DNA of 64,000 bases from Bradyrhizobium ottawaense (GTDB lineage Bacteria > Pseudomonadota > Alphaproteobacteria > Rhizobiales > Xanthobacteraceae): the NCBI RefSeq assembly GCF_002278135.3, contig NZ_CP029425.2, forward strand, positions 4,564,001-4,628,000, in the 5' to 3' direction. The position numbers and the translations under genes are program-made. The notes below the pieces were generated by a model. The model made no database searches, was not told the DNA's origin, and was given only the letters and a program-made list of their open reading frames with translations. Positions 16,945 through 25,836 of the stretch are shown here, in pieces (positions within the stretch are counted from its first letter, which is position 1; each line of letters opens with the position of its first letter).

Positions 16945-17715
16945 ATGACATCCAGCCGGTTCGAGCTCCGCGGCAAGGTCGCGGTCGTAACAGGAGGCAA
17001 TGGCGGCATCGGGCTCGGCATGGCGCGCGGCCTTGCCGATGCCGGCGCCGACATCGCCGTGGTCGGACGCAACGAGGCCAAGTCCAAAGCAGCAGTCGAA
17101 GATCTCAGCCAGCGCGGCGTCAAGGCGATCGCGATTGCGACCGATGTCACCGATAGGGCCGCCATCGAAGCCATGATCGCGCGCGTGGTGAAGGATCTCG
17201 GCCGCATCGACATCCTCGTCAACAATGCCGGAATGAGCATCCGCAAGCCGCCGCACGAGCTCGAGCTCGACGAGTGGAACAAGGTGATCGACACCAACCT
17301 CACCAGCGCCTTCCTGTGCTCGAAGCTTGCTTATCCGGCCTTGAAGGCGTCAGGCAACGGCAAGGTGATCAACATCGGCTCGATGATGTCGATCTTCGGT
17401 GCGAGCTTCGCCACCGCCTACGCGGCGAGCAAAGGCGGCATCGTGCAGTACACGCGTGCCTGCGCCAATGCCTGGGCGCCCGACAACATCCAGGTCAATG
17501 CGATCCTGCCGGGCTGGATCGACACCGACCTCACCCGCGGCGCGCGGCAGCAGGTGTCAGGATTGCACGAGCGGGTGCTGGCGCGCACGCCTGCGGGGCG
17601 CTGGGGCGACATCGACGATTTCGCCGGCATCGCCGTGTTCCTGGCATCGTCCGCGTCGAACTTCGTCACGGGCACCGCGATCCCCGTCGATGGCGGTTTC
17701 TCGGTGATGGCCTGA
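16945..17715 (+). CDS. Short-chain dehydrogenase/reductase
   Basis: 256 aa classical SDR. The NAD(P) loop is TGGNGGIGLGMA near residue 15 and NNAG is near 90. The catalytic triad is Ser in GSMMS, then Tyr and Lys in AYAASKGG near 155. The C-terminal IPVDGGF block is typical of the FabG/glucose-dehydrogenase-like group. Substrate cannot be predicted. It follows the 61-aa membrane protein by 21 nt and is closed by a shared terminator. Confidence 0.9.
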   Translation: MTSSRFELRGKVAVVTGGNGGIGLGMARGLADAGADIAVVGRNEAKSKAAVEDLSQRGVKAIAIATDVTDRAAIEAMIARVVKDLGRIDILVNNAGMSIRKPPHELELDEWNKVIDTNLTSAFLCSKLAYPALKASGNGKVINIGSMMSIFGASFATAYAASKGGIVQYTRACANAWAPDNIQVNAILPGWIDTDLTRGARQQVSGLHERVLARTPAGRWGDIDDFAGIAVFLASSASNFVTGTAIPVDGGFSVMA

Positions 17716-17751
17716 GGCCGGGCCTGTCGGCCATTCAACAACGCAAAAAAG

Positions 17752-17778
17752 AAGCCCCGGACAAATCCGGGGCTTTTG
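17752..17778. terminator. Bidirectional terminator between the SDR and Omp genes
   Basis: Perfect 9-bp stem AAGCCCCGG / CCGGGGCTT (17752-17760, 17767-17775) with T residues on one side and an A-rich tract on the other, so it can serve both convergent genes. Confidence 0.9.
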
Positions 17779-17830
17779 AATTTAGGCAGTGCCTTTTTTG
17801 ATCGTTGGTCGCGTTGCGTCGTCGACGTGC

Positions 17831-18595
17831 TCAGTAACGGGCAATGACAGGTGCGTCGAACCTGTAGCTCGCGCGCACGACGGCCCACTGGATGTCGCGC
17901 GGCTTGGCATCGAAGGTGTAATTCCCCGACGTGCCGCCGAGCTGATAGGTCTGGCTGCCGAAGGCAGCGTAATTGTATTCGAGGCCGACGATCCAGTTGC
18001 GGGTGACGCCATATTCCCAGCCGGCGCCGACGGTCCAGCCGTTGGCCCAGTGGGTCTGGCCGCCCGAGCCCGACACACCGACGGTGTCGCTGACCGACAG
18101 ACGGTTGTTCGCGCCGGCATAGCCGCCCTTGACGTAGAAGAGGTTGTTCTGCACGGCGAAGCCGGCGCGGCCGACCACGGTCGCGAGCACGTTGGTGCGC
18201 CAGGAGAACACGTCGTCGCCCGCACCGAACGCGGTGTTCGTGAACGAGCCCTTGTTGTCGAGGCCGGAGATCGTGCCTTCCATGCCGAACACGTAGTTGT
18301 TGGCTTGCCAGTTGTAGCCGATCTGGGCGCCGCCCATGATGCCTGCGCTGCGCTGACGATAGCCCTCGCCCGGGACGAGATCGCCGAACGGCGCACCGGT
18401 CCCGTTGTTGATGAACTGCTGGTTGGTCCATGCACCGCCGATGTGACCGCCGACATAGAAGCCGGTCCAGTTGAACAGCGGCTCCGCATAGGCGGGCGCC
18501 TTGGTGTAGCGCGCACCGAGATCGGCGGCGGAGGCCGCGCCCGCCGAAACCAGAGCGGTCGTGCAGGCGAAGGCGGCAATCAATTTGTTACGCAT
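17831..18595 (-). CDS. Outer-membrane beta-barrel protein, Omp25/RopB-like (paralogue)
   Basis: 254 aa. Signal peptide MRNKLIAAFACTTALVSAGA-SAA, then mature ADLGARYTKAPAYAEPLFNWTGFYVGG, clearly related to the barrel at 15633-16415. It ends in VVRASYRFDAPVIARY, with a C-terminal strand of the barrel type. The family contributes to outer-membrane integrity and in some rhizobia to host interaction. It is convergent with the SDR gene and ends 53 bp after the shared terminator. Confidence 0.9.
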   Translation of the reverse strand: MRNKLIAAFACTTALVSAGAASAADLGARYTKAPAYAEPLFNWTGFYVGGHIGGAWTNQQFINNGTGAPFGDLVPGEGYRQRSAGIMGGAQIGYNWQANNYVFGMEGTISGLDNKGSFTNTAFGAGDDVFSWRTNVLATVVGRAGFAVQNNLFYVKGGYAGANNRLSVSDTVGVSGSGGQTHWANGWTVGAGWEYGVTRNWIVGLEYNYAAFGSQTYQLGGTSGNYTFDAKPRDIQWAVVRASYRFDAPVIARY

Positions 18596-18774
18596 GGTAC
18601 AACCCCGTGTCCTTTGATGGACGCACGGTCACAGACGGGTGTTACTAAAATTCGAATCAACAGAGTTAACGCGGCCATGGGCACGCGCTGGTCCGCAGAT
18701 CCGTCGGCGCTGTTGCTCGCCGGCAACGCCGCACGCGCGACTTAACGCGACATTATCCCTACCGAATTCCTGCG

Positions 18775-20016
18775 CTACGATGCCGCTTTCGAATGCACGT
18801 GCTCGGGCCGCACGCCGAGCGCAAGCAGGCGCGCCGGAATGCCCTGCAGCCATGGCAGCGCGGTGATGAGGCGCACGATCAGCGGCACTTTGAGCGGCCG
18901 ATCGCGCTCCTGCAAGGCACCGCTGATGATCTTGTTCTGCACGATCACCTGCATCCGCTGGGTCATCTTCACCGGGAATTCGCGGCGACGGCGCACGGCA
19001 TCGAGATCGTTGTCGGACGGGCAGCCGTGCTGCATCTTGTCCGCCAGCAGATTGGCGGTCGCGACTGCGTCCTGCACGGCGAGATTGACGCCGACGCCGC
19101 CGACCGGAGACATCGCATGCGCGGCATCGCCGATGCAAAGCAGACCCGGCCGCGTCCAGCGCGTCAGGCGGTTGATCGCGACGGTCAGCAGCTTGACGTC
19201 GTCAAAGCTCTTCACGTCGGCGATGCCCGACCTGAGGATCGGGGCCATGCGCACGACGTCGTCGAGCAGTGCCTGCAGTCCCCTCGCCTTCACCGCTTCG
19301 TGCTGTCCCTTGGCGATGACATAGGCGCACTGCCAATAGTCGCCGCGATCGAACGTGATCATCATCCTGCCGGGCTCGACGCGCGCGAACACGCTTTCCG
19401 TCTCGTCGGCCTTGCGGCCGGCGCGGAACCACAGCACGTCCATCGGCGCGCCGATCTCCTCGACACCAAGGCCGGCGCGCTCGCGCACCGTCGAATGCCG
19501 GCCGTCGCAGGCGATGGTGAGATCGGCTTCGATGTCGACGACGCCGTCAGGCGTTTTCGCCCGCACCCCCGCGATCTTCTCGCCGCGGCGGATCAGATCG
19601 ACCGCCTCCGTGCTCATCATCACCTCGAGTGAGGCAAAGCGCTGGCCGGCCTCGCGCAGGAAATTCAAAAAATCCCATTGCGGCATGAAGGCGATGAAGG
19701 GGTATTTGGTGTGGAGCCGGCGGAGATCGGCGATGCGCACCGGCGTACCGCCGAACAGGCCGTCCATCTTCTGCAGGCGTTGATGCGGCAGCTTCAGGAA
19801 GCCGTCGATCAGGCCGAGTTCGTCCATGACCTCGAGCGTCGAGGGATGTACGGTGTCGCCGCGGAAATCGCGGAAGAAATCCGCATGCTTCTCCAGCACC
19901 ACGACCTCGATGCCGGCCCGCCCCAGAAGATAGCCGAGCATCATGCCGGCCGGCCCGCCGCCGACGATGCAGCAACGGACTCTTTTCGTCCGGTTCGGTT
20001 GTTGGTCGGAGGTCAT
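18775..20016 (-). CDS. FAD-dependent monooxygenase/oxidoreductase (UbiH/PHBH fold)
   Basis: 413 aa. The N-terminal FAD-binding GxGxxG is CCIVGGGPAGMMLGYLLG at residues 14-31. A DG motif (ACDGRHSTVRERAG) is near 165, and the GD motif CIGDAAHAMSPVGGVGVNLA is near 290. This is a group A flavin monooxygenase architecture with an acidic/aromatic substrate pocket of unknown specificity. It stands alone between the Omp gene and a divergent small membrane protein. Confidence 0.9.
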   Translation of the reverse strand: MTSDQQPNRTKRVRCCIVGGGPAGMMLGYLLGRAGIEVVVLEKHADFFRDFRGDTVHPSTLEVMDELGLIDGFLKLPHQRLQKMDGLFGGTPVRIADLRRLHTKYPFIAFMPQWDFLNFLREAGQRFASLEVMMSTEAVDLIRRGEKIAGVRAKTPDGVVDIEADLTIACDGRHSTVRERAGLGVEEIGAPMDVLWFRAGRKADETESVFARVEPGRMMITFDRGDYWQCAYVIAKGQHEAVKARGLQALLDDVVRMAPILRSGIADVKSFDDVKLLTVAINRLTRWTRPGLLCIGDAAHAMSPVGGVGVNLAVQDAVATANLLADKMQHGCPSDNDLDAVRRRREFPVKMTQRMQVIVQNKIISGALQERDRPLKVPLIVRLITALPWLQGIPARLLALGVRPEHVHSKAAS

Positions 20017-20184
20017 TGCAGCCGCTATCCGCGATGCGAGTATCGATCAAGATATGCCGGACGATTGTAACGCCGGTTCAGGTCGATCGCAGCCTCAATC
20101 TGGACGGGTCTCGGCAAGGACGGCTGGCAGCTTCGGATCACGCCGGCCCTCGCGGCCCCGGAATAAACCGCGGGCCCCGTTGTT

Positions 20185-20337
20185 ATGGGGAATACGACCC
20201 AAACGGCATCAGCGGGAACGTTCAACGTGGCATGGTTGCTTGCAGGCGTGGCAGCCTGGCTGGCCATCAACATCGCGCTCGTCTATCTGCGCACGCGGCG
20301 AAGCGGCAATGCGGAAGAGAGCGAGCCGAAGGTCTAG
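20185..20337 (+). CDS. Small single-pass membrane protein
   Basis: A 50-aa ORF beginning MGNTTQTASAGTFN. One strong membrane helix (about residues 14-36, VAWLLAGVAAWLAINIALVY) is followed by a positively charged stop-transfer (RTRRSG) and an acidic tail ending EPKV. The topology and charge distribution look real, and a perfect bidirectional terminator stem follows 78 bp later. The ribosome-binding site is weak, which is the main doubt. No family recognised. Confidence 0.6.
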   Translation: MGNTTQTASAGTFNVAWLLAGVAAWLAINIALVYLRTRRSGNAEESEPKV

Positions 20338-20414
20338 CTTTGCCTGCGGCGACGGCCGCGCCCGGCTCAGCCTTTCTCGTCAGAGCAGCCGGTCGCCACT
20401 TGCGAGGCAACGAG

Positions 20415-20439
20415 AAAGGCCCGCGCTGCGCGGGCCTTT
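20415..20439. terminator. Bidirectional terminator hairpin
   Basis: Perfect 11-bp stem AAAGGCCCGCG / CGCGGGCCTTT (20415-20425, 20429-20439) with a CTG loop. It sits between the 50-aa membrane protein gene and the convergent Gly-rich gene. Confidence 0.9.
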
Positions 20440-20456
20440 CATGCAGCAGAGCCAGA

Positions 20457-20897
20457 CTATTTCTGATCTTCATTGCTGGTCCCGGAGCCCGGAGTGCCGA
20501 TCGGCAATCCGTTCGGCGCGTGACCAACACCAGCGTTCCGCTCGGCTTGCGCCGCTGTCGGCGACGTGCCGTTCGCAGTCGGCGACTGAACGTTCGGATT
20601 GTTCTGACCTCTGTTGGTGTTGACGTTGGCCCCGGTGGTGGTGCTATGCGTCCCCATTCCTGAAGGAGCCGACGGCCCTGAATTGGCACTGCTGGATGAC
20701 GTGCCTACTCCAGCACCCGAGCTGGCCGCGGATCCCGCACCGGCGCCGCCGGTCCCCGTACCGGCAGCGGCACCCGCGCTGGCGCCGCCCGCACCACCGC
20801 TGCCCGCACCACCGCCGCCTCCCCCGCCTCCCTGGGCAAAAGCGGACGTCGAAAGTGCAGCGCATGCGAAAGCTACGAGGATGGACTTGCGGATCAT
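20457..20897 (-). CDS. Secreted Gly/Ala/Ser-rich low-complexity protein
   Basis: 146 aa from the ATG at 20897, which has GGGAGA upstream. A clear signal peptide (MIRKSILVAFACAALSTSAFA) is followed by a glycine tract and about 70 residues of Gly, Ala, Ser and Thr, then an Asn/Thr/Pro-rich C-terminus. No cysteine or fold is recognisable; it is probably disordered in the periplasm or outside. It lies downstream of a secreted small protein and a caspase-like gene on the same strand, 82 nt from the former. Confidence 0.7.
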   Translation of the reverse strand: MIRKSILVAFACAALSTSAFAQGGGGGGGGAGSGGAGGASAGAAAGTGTGGAGAGSAASSGAGVGTSSSSANSGPSAPSGMGTHSTTTGANVNTNRGQNNPNVQSPTANGTSPTAAQAERNAGVGHAPNGLPIGTPGSGTSNEDQK

Positions 20898-20978
20898 GGA
20901 TCGTCTCCCTGGTTTGGTGGACAATCCAGGTGACCAAGGAGTTGTTCCTTCGCCTGCGGCGAACAGGCGCCCGCTACC

Positions 20979-21188
20979 TCAAGGCTTCGACTTCCGTTCC
21001 CATGGGCGCTTGCCGTCGGCGTCGCGGTCCCAGGGACGCGTCATCGGAGCTCCCTTTTCATCCTCGGCGGCCTTCGCACGGTCCGCTTGGACGCGTTCCC
21101 GGTCGGTCAGTGGCGGCGTGGGGATGGGAGTAGTTTGCGCCAGAACCGGAAGCGTCGTGAGGAGCGCGACGAGGATGAATTTTGTCAT
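20979..21188 (-). CDS. Small secreted charged protein of unknown function
   Basis: 69 aa from the ATG at 21188. A signal peptide (MTKFILVALLTTLPVLAQ) is followed by TTPIPTPPLTDRERVQADRA and a Lys/Asp/Arg-rich tail ending in WERKSKP. The mature part of about 50 residues is highly charged, with Trp-Asp/Glu-Arg motifs (RPWDRDADGKRPWERK). A longer in-frame start at 21272 would overlap the caspase gene and lacks a signal peptide at its N-terminus, so it is rejected. No family recognised. Confidence 0.65.
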   Translation of the reverse strand: MTKFILVALLTTLPVLAQTTPIPTPPLTDRERVQADRAKAAEDEKGAPMTRPWDRDADGKRPWERKSKP

Positions 21189-21268
21189 CCCCGGCTCTAA
21201 CATTTCCACCGTTGACTTGTCCGATTTAAGTTCGTCCATCCCGCCACGCCCGCCCGATCGACACGCCC

Positions 21269-22783
21269 TCAATTATTGCTGCGGTTCGCGCTGCGGAAAC
21301 TCTTGATCTCCGAGACGCTGCCGTCGCGATAGGTCAGCTCTACGGAGACGGACTGTGTGCTCGGTGCGAGCTTCATGTAGAGCGGCATGCCCGCAGTGAT
21401 CGCACTGGGGTCGCGCATGTCGCAAGCAGGCATCTTCAGCACCTGGTTGGGCACGGCAGTGTCGATGCCGATGCGCACCTCGCGGATGGCGCAGCGATAG
21501 GACACGAGGTGCGTGTAGTAGACCAGCAGCCCGTTGAACTCGCGGAACGACAGCCAGCTCGTCGATGTCATGTCGAGGATCTTGCGCTGGTCGCGGATCA
21601 GCGCGGCCTCGGGATCGAACCGGATCGGGAACGGCCCCTGCATGTCGCCGGACTGATCGACATAGCGGACCTCGATGGTGCCGGCCGCAGCATCCGGCGG
21701 CAATTCGATCGACGGGTTCGGCATCCGCTTGCGCGTGCGCGGATCGAGCGTGTCGATGAATCCGGTCTCGCGGAAATCGCCCTTGCCGGCCATGCGCCAG
21801 GAAATGCCGAGCGTCGGGTCGGCGAACGAGAACACCACGCTCCAGCCGCCATTGTGCCGCGAGAAGCTCGCGATCGGCGCGTTGAGGGTCTCCTCCTTCG
21901 GCAGTTGCGGCACCGACACCGGCGGTAGCGCCGCGAGCTTCTGCGGTGGCGGATCAGCCGGCCGCGCGACGGCATCCTTCGCCATGCCGCTGAGGAAGAC
22001 GTCGTCGACCATCTGGTCGAAATAGACCGGCACCTGCCTGTGCTTGACGGTATCGGCCATCTCGCTGACGGCACGGCGGGTGCGCTGCGCCACCTGCACG
22101 AGGTTCTCGCCGGGCTGAAGCAGCTCCTTGGCGAAAGTGCGCGTGAACACCGAATTGGGATTGGCGTCGTCGTTGGAGAGGCGATCGAGCGCGGTCTGGC
22201 GGGGACCAGCCGAAAACACCGAGAACACACCTTCGGGCAGCTGCACCATCGGAGCAAGCCCGCCGCCACCGGCCACCGCGCGGGTACCCTTGCGCTCGAA
22301 CGGGTTGTTGCGGCAAGCGTCGAACACCAGGATCGAGGTCCGCGCCTTCTTGTTCTGGAGGCGCTCGACGATGCGGTCGGCCAGGATCGAGGCGTCACGC
22401 ACCAGCTCTTCCTGCCCTTCGGTCGCCGCCGGCACGTCCGTCGGCAGCAAGTAGTTCTGGCCTGCGATCTCGAAGCCGTGGCCGGCGTAGAAGAAGAACG
22501 CCGTGTCACCTGGCTCGATCGCCTTGTCGAAGGCGAGCAGGGTCTCGGAGAATTGCTGCCGGCTCTGGTTCTCGGCGATCATCACCGAGAAGCCGAGCTG
22601 CTTCAGCGTGTCGCCCATGGTGCGGGCGTCGTTGACCGCCTTGAGCAGCTTCGGGACGTTCCTGTAGTCGTTGTTGCCGACGACGAGCGCGACACGCTTC
22701 TCGGCATGGGCGGGAGCTGCGAAGCCGCTCAGGCCCGCCGCCAGGCCAAGGGCCGCCAGAATTCTGAAAAGCCGACGCGTCAT
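21269..22783 (-). CDS. Secreted caspase-fold (C14) peptidase-like protein
   Basis: 504 aa. The signal peptide (about residues 1-30, ending APAHA) directs it to the periplasm. The p20-type caspase domain follows (about 32-260): EKRVALVVGNNDYRN starts strand 1, the catalytic His is residue 102 in FYAGHGF, and the catalytic Cys is residue 157 in VFDACRNNPF. Both are present, so it may be an active metacaspase/orthocaspase-like enzyme. The C-terminal ~230 residues form a separate beta-rich region (SFADPTLGISWRMAGKGDF and onward) that I do not recognise. Two small secreted proteins follow on the same strand. Confidence 0.87.
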   Translation of the reverse strand: MTRRLFRILAALGLAAGLSGFAAPAHAEKRVALVVGNNDYRNVPKLLKAVNDARTMGDTLKQLGFSVMIAENQSRQQFSETLLAFDKAIEPGDTAFFFYAGHGFEIAGQNYLLPTDVPAATEGQEELVRDASILADRIVERLQNKKARTSILVFDACRNNPFERKGTRAVAGGGGLAPMVQLPEGVFSVFSAGPRQTALDRLSNDDANPNSVFTRTFAKELLQPGENLVQVAQRTRRAVSEMADTVKHRQVPVYFDQMVDDVFLSGMAKDAVARPADPPPQKLAALPPVSVPQLPKEETLNAPIASFSRHNGGWSVVFSFADPTLGISWRMAGKGDFRETGFIDTLDPRTRKRMPNPSIELPPDAAAGTIEVRYVDQSGDMQGPFPIRFDPEAALIRDQRKILDMTSTSWLSFREFNGLLVYYTHLVSYRCAIREVRIGIDTAVPNQVLKMPACDMRDPSAITAGMPLYMKLAPSTQSVSVELTYRDGSVSEIKSFRSANRSNN

Positions 22784-22910
22784 CGCAAGATTCCCGTTGT
22801 AGAACGGCGCCAAGCCGCTTCCCTCGAACAGCAGTTCATTGGACCCCCTGCCGCTGTGTGATAGTCGGCCCAGACGTTACCGTGGTTCAAGGAACCTGGG
22901 CCGCGGTTCC

Positions 22911-23945
22911 ATGATCTGGCTATGGCAGATTCCCGTGGAATCTGCTCTTTCTAGGGCAATTGCGCTGCAAGCGAGGGCTGCCGTGTATCGCTGGTGTACC
23001 GACGAGGTCGAGCCGCACGATCGCTTCGACTATTGGCGCGAGGTGCGCTCCAAGGGATTGTTCGGTGTCACTGCCGAACTCGCGCGCGAACGGCGCGCGG
23101 ACTTCTTCGGCGAGTTCTCGCTGCGCCAGCTTGGCGGCGCCGGCCTCGTCGAGCTGAAGGCCTCGCAATATGCGGTCGAGCGCAGCACCTCCGACATCGC
23201 CTACGCACCCGGCGACAGCATCTGCGTCTACCAGCAGCTCGGGAGCGGCGGCTGGTTCGGCGGCATGCGCGGCAACGACTTCGCGATCGCCCCCGGCAGT
23301 TTCGCCACCAGCCATACCGACCTGCCCTACCGCACGGCGCCGCTCGGCGCCGGGGGCTTTCACCTGCGGATCCTGAAGATTCCGGTCAGCACCATCCCGG
23401 CGCAGGACAAGCGCATGCGCGAGCTTGCGCCCCGGACGTTCGGCGACCCCACCCTGGCGCCCCTGCTCGGGGCCTGCTTTGCCGAGCTCGGCGAAGCCTC
23501 AACGGATCAGGGCGACAGCGATGCGACCTCTCTCGTCCAGGCTTTGGCCCATCTGGCGATGATCGAGCGCGGCATCGTCAGGCCCGGCAGCCGGCGCGGA
23601 CAGGCCGCGCTGCGGACCGCCCGCCTCTCGCGGGCCCGGCGCCTGATCGCGGGCCACCTGCAAAACCCGGATCTGGCACCGACGATGGTGGCCGACGAGC
23701 TCGGCGTGTCCGTGCGCCACCTGCACATGCTGTTCGAGACCGCGGCGAAGAGCTTCTCACAGACCGTGACGGACGAACGCCTGAAACAGAGCCGCCGCCT
23801 GATGCGTGAGGCACCCGAGCGGCTGATCGCCGACATCGCGACCTCCTGCGGCTTCGAGAGCCTGGCAACCTACTACCGGGTCTTCAATGCCGCTTATGGC
23901 ATGGCCCCGGGTGACTTCCGGGCGCAGGGCTCGGATAGGCGTTAG
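22911..23945 (+). CDS. AraC-family transcriptional regulator
   Basis: About 344 aa from ATG 22911; GTG 22983 and ATG 22839 are other in-frame starts with no clear deciding signal. The N-terminal part carries an AraC-binding-like cupin domain (FDYWREVRSKGLFGV onward, about residues 40-210). The C-terminal AraC/XylS domain has two helix-turn-helix units (LAPTMVADELGVSVRHLHMLF and IADIATSCGFESLATYYRVF). It is divergent from the caspase-like gene and could regulate it; that is inference from position only. Confidence 0.87.
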   Translation: MIWLWQIPVESALSRAIALQARAAVYRWCTDEVEPHDRFDYWREVRSKGLFGVTAELARERRADFFGEFSLRQLGGAGLVELKASQYAVERSTSDIAYAPGDSICVYQQLGSGGWFGGMRGNDFAIAPGSFATSHTDLPYRTAPLGAGGFHLRILKIPVSTIPAQDKRMRELAPRTFGDPTLAPLLGACFAELGEASTDQGDSDATSLVQALAHLAMIERGIVRPGSRRGQAALRTARLSRARRLIAGHLQNPDLAPTMVADELGVSVRHLHMLFETAAKSFSQTVTDERLKQSRRLMREAPERLIADIATSCGFESLATYYRVFNAAYGMAPGDFRAQGSDRR

Positions 23946-24244
23946 CCGCCGTTTTGGCGGCTCAGGCCGGAGCGCGGGGTTGGGCGGAAAAACCCCAGTC
24001 GCACCCGCTATTTGGTAAAAACCTCAGGTTTTTTAGGACCTTCCCGCGCCCGCTCCATTGACTTTGGCCGATTCCCGCCTATGTTCCGGGGCGACGCGGC
24101 TCAGATCGAAGACCGATTCCTGAGCCTGGCGCTTTGTTCGCGTGAGTCAGCACCCCCAGCTTCTTTGAGAGCGCGCCGTTTCGGGGTGGAACGCGACAGC
24201 CTTATTACCCTCGATTCCGAACGGCGGTTTCGACCAGAGGCTCA
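23944..24244. other. Leader region of the DEAD-box helicase gene, with two inverted repeats
   Basis: The AraC stop overlaps a 7-bp hairpin AGCCGCC-GTTTT-GGCGGCT (23944-23962) without a T run, a weak terminator candidate. A second short palindrome, AAAAACCT-C-AGGTTTTT, lies at 24017-24033. The remaining ~210 bp before the helicase show no ORF. RNA-helicase genes often have long regulated leaders, but no known element is recognisable. Confidence 0.4.
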
Positions 24245-25777
24245 ATGTCCTTTTCAGATCTCGGACTGTCCGAAAAAGTCCTCGCCGCAGTGGCGGCCAC
24301 CGGTTACACCACCCCCACCCCCATTCAGGAACAGGCGATCCCCCACGTCCTCGCACGCAAGGACGTGCTCGGCATCGCCCAGACCGGCACCGGCAAGACC
24401 GCGGCCTTCGTGCTGCCGATGCTCACCATCCTCGAGAAGGGCCGGGCCCGGGCGCGCATGCCGCGCACGCTGATCCTCGAGCCGACCCGCGAGCTCGCGG
24501 CCCAGGTCAAGGAAAACTTCGACCGCTACGGCGCCGGCCAGAAACTCAACGTCGCGCTTCTGATCGGCGGCGTTTCCTTCGGCGACCAGGATGCCAAGCT
24601 GACGCGCGGCGTCGACGTGCTGATCGCCACCCCCGGCCGTCTGCTCGACCACACCGAGCGCGGCGGTCTGCTCCTCACGGGGGTCGAGCTGCTCGTCATC
24701 GACGAGGCCGATCGCATGCTGGACATGGGCTTCATCCCCGACATCGAACGCGTCTGCAAGCTCGTCCCGTTCACGCGACAGACCCTGTTCTTTACCGCGA
24801 CCATGCCGCCGGAAATCCGGCGCATCACCGAAGCCTTCCTGCACAATCCGCAGAAGGTCGAAGTGTCCAAGCCTGCCACCACTGCCGTGACCGTCACGCA
24901 ATCCCAGGTGCCAGCCGGGCGCGAGGCGCACGAGAAGCGCGAGCTGCTTCGCCGCCTGCTGCGCGAAGCCAAGGATCTCAAGAACGCGATCATCTTCTGC
25001 AATCGCAAGCGCGAAGTCGCCATCGTTCACAAATCGCTCCAGAAGCATGGTTTCAGCGTCGGCGCACTGCACGGCGACATGGACCAGCCGGCCCGCATGG
25101 CGGCGCTCGAACAGTTCCGCAAGGGAGAGCTACCGCTCCTCGTCGCCTCGGATGTCGCCGCCCGCGGCCTCGACATTCCCGAGGTCAGCCACGTCTTCAA
25201 TTTCGACGTTCCCCACCATCCCGATGACTACGTCCACCGCGTCGGCCGCACCGGCCGCGCCGGTCGCACCGGCACCGCGATCTCGATCGTGACGCCGCTC
25301 GACCAGAAGTCGATGGTGGCAATCGAGAAGCTGATCGGCCAGAGCATTCCGCGCGCCGAAGGCGACTTTGAAATCCACGCCGAAGCCTCCGATGGGACCG
25401 AGCGTCCGCGCGAGTCGCGTGGCCGCGAACGTTCACGCGGCGGACGCGGCAAGCCGCAGCGCGGCCGCGACCGTGAGCGCAGCCACGAGCCGCGCGAGCC
25501 CCGTGGCGAGGCAAGACATGCTTCCGAGGCCAAACATTCTTCTGAAGCAAAGAGTTCTTCGGAGGCAAGACAGCCCGCCGAAGCAAGGCATCGTTCCGAC
25601 GACAAGCGCAGGGCGGAGCCGCGTCACGACGCGCGCCAGCAGGCCAATAATTCGCACGTGCCGTCGATCGGCCGTCCCGAGCCTCGCCGCCAGCGCGAAG
25701 CCGACAGTGAGCCGGGCGATCACTCGCATCTGCCGGCGTTTCTGCTGCGGCCGGTCCGCTCCCCCGCCGGAGCCTGA
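24245..25777 (+). CDS. DEAD-box ATP-dependent RNA helicase (RhlE-like)
   Basis: 510 aa. The Q motif (FSDLGLSEKVLAAVAATGY...PTPIQEQAIP), motif I AQTGTGKT, Ia PTRELA, II DEAD (VIDEADRMLDMGF), III TAT, and VI HRVGRTGRAGRTG are complete and in order, so it should be an active RNA-unwinding ATPase. The core ends near residue 370. The last ~140 residues are an Arg/Ser/Glu-rich, disordered RNA-binding tail containing short repeats of the form SEAK/SEAR (about 415-445). Similar helicases act in ribosome assembly, cold adaptation and the RNase E degradosome; rne is 35 kb away in this window. Confidence 0.95.
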   Translation: MSFSDLGLSEKVLAAVAATGYTTPTPIQEQAIPHVLARKDVLGIAQTGTGKTAAFVLPMLTILEKGRARARMPRTLILEPTRELAAQVKENFDRYGAGQKLNVALLIGGVSFGDQDAKLTRGVDVLIATPGRLLDHTERGGLLLTGVELLVIDEADRMLDMGFIPDIERVCKLVPFTRQTLFFTATMPPEIRRITEAFLHNPQKVEVSKPATTAVTVTQSQVPAGREAHEKRELLRRLLREAKDLKNAIIFCNRKREVAIVHKSLQKHGFSVGALHGDMDQPARMAALEQFRKGELPLLVASDVAARGLDIPEVSHVFNFDVPHHPDDYVHRVGRTGRAGRTGTAISIVTPLDQKSMVAIEKLIGQSIPRAEGDFEIHAEASDGTERPRESRGRERSRGGRGKPQRGRDRERSHEPREPRGEARHASEAKHSSEAKSSSEARQPAEARHRSDDKRRAEPRHDARQQANNSHVPSIGRPEPRRQREADSEPGDHSHLPAFLLRPVRSPAGA

Positions 25778-25836
25778 GGCGCGAGGCGCACCAGGTTTCG
25801 GTTGAGCAAAGCCGCCGCACAATTTTTTAGATGCAT

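Noticed and set aside
24017..24034. Terminator AAAAACCTCAGGTTTTTT
   Set aside because: The stem has only two or three GC pairs and a one-base loop, so it is too weak to call; noted only as a palindrome in the leader region.
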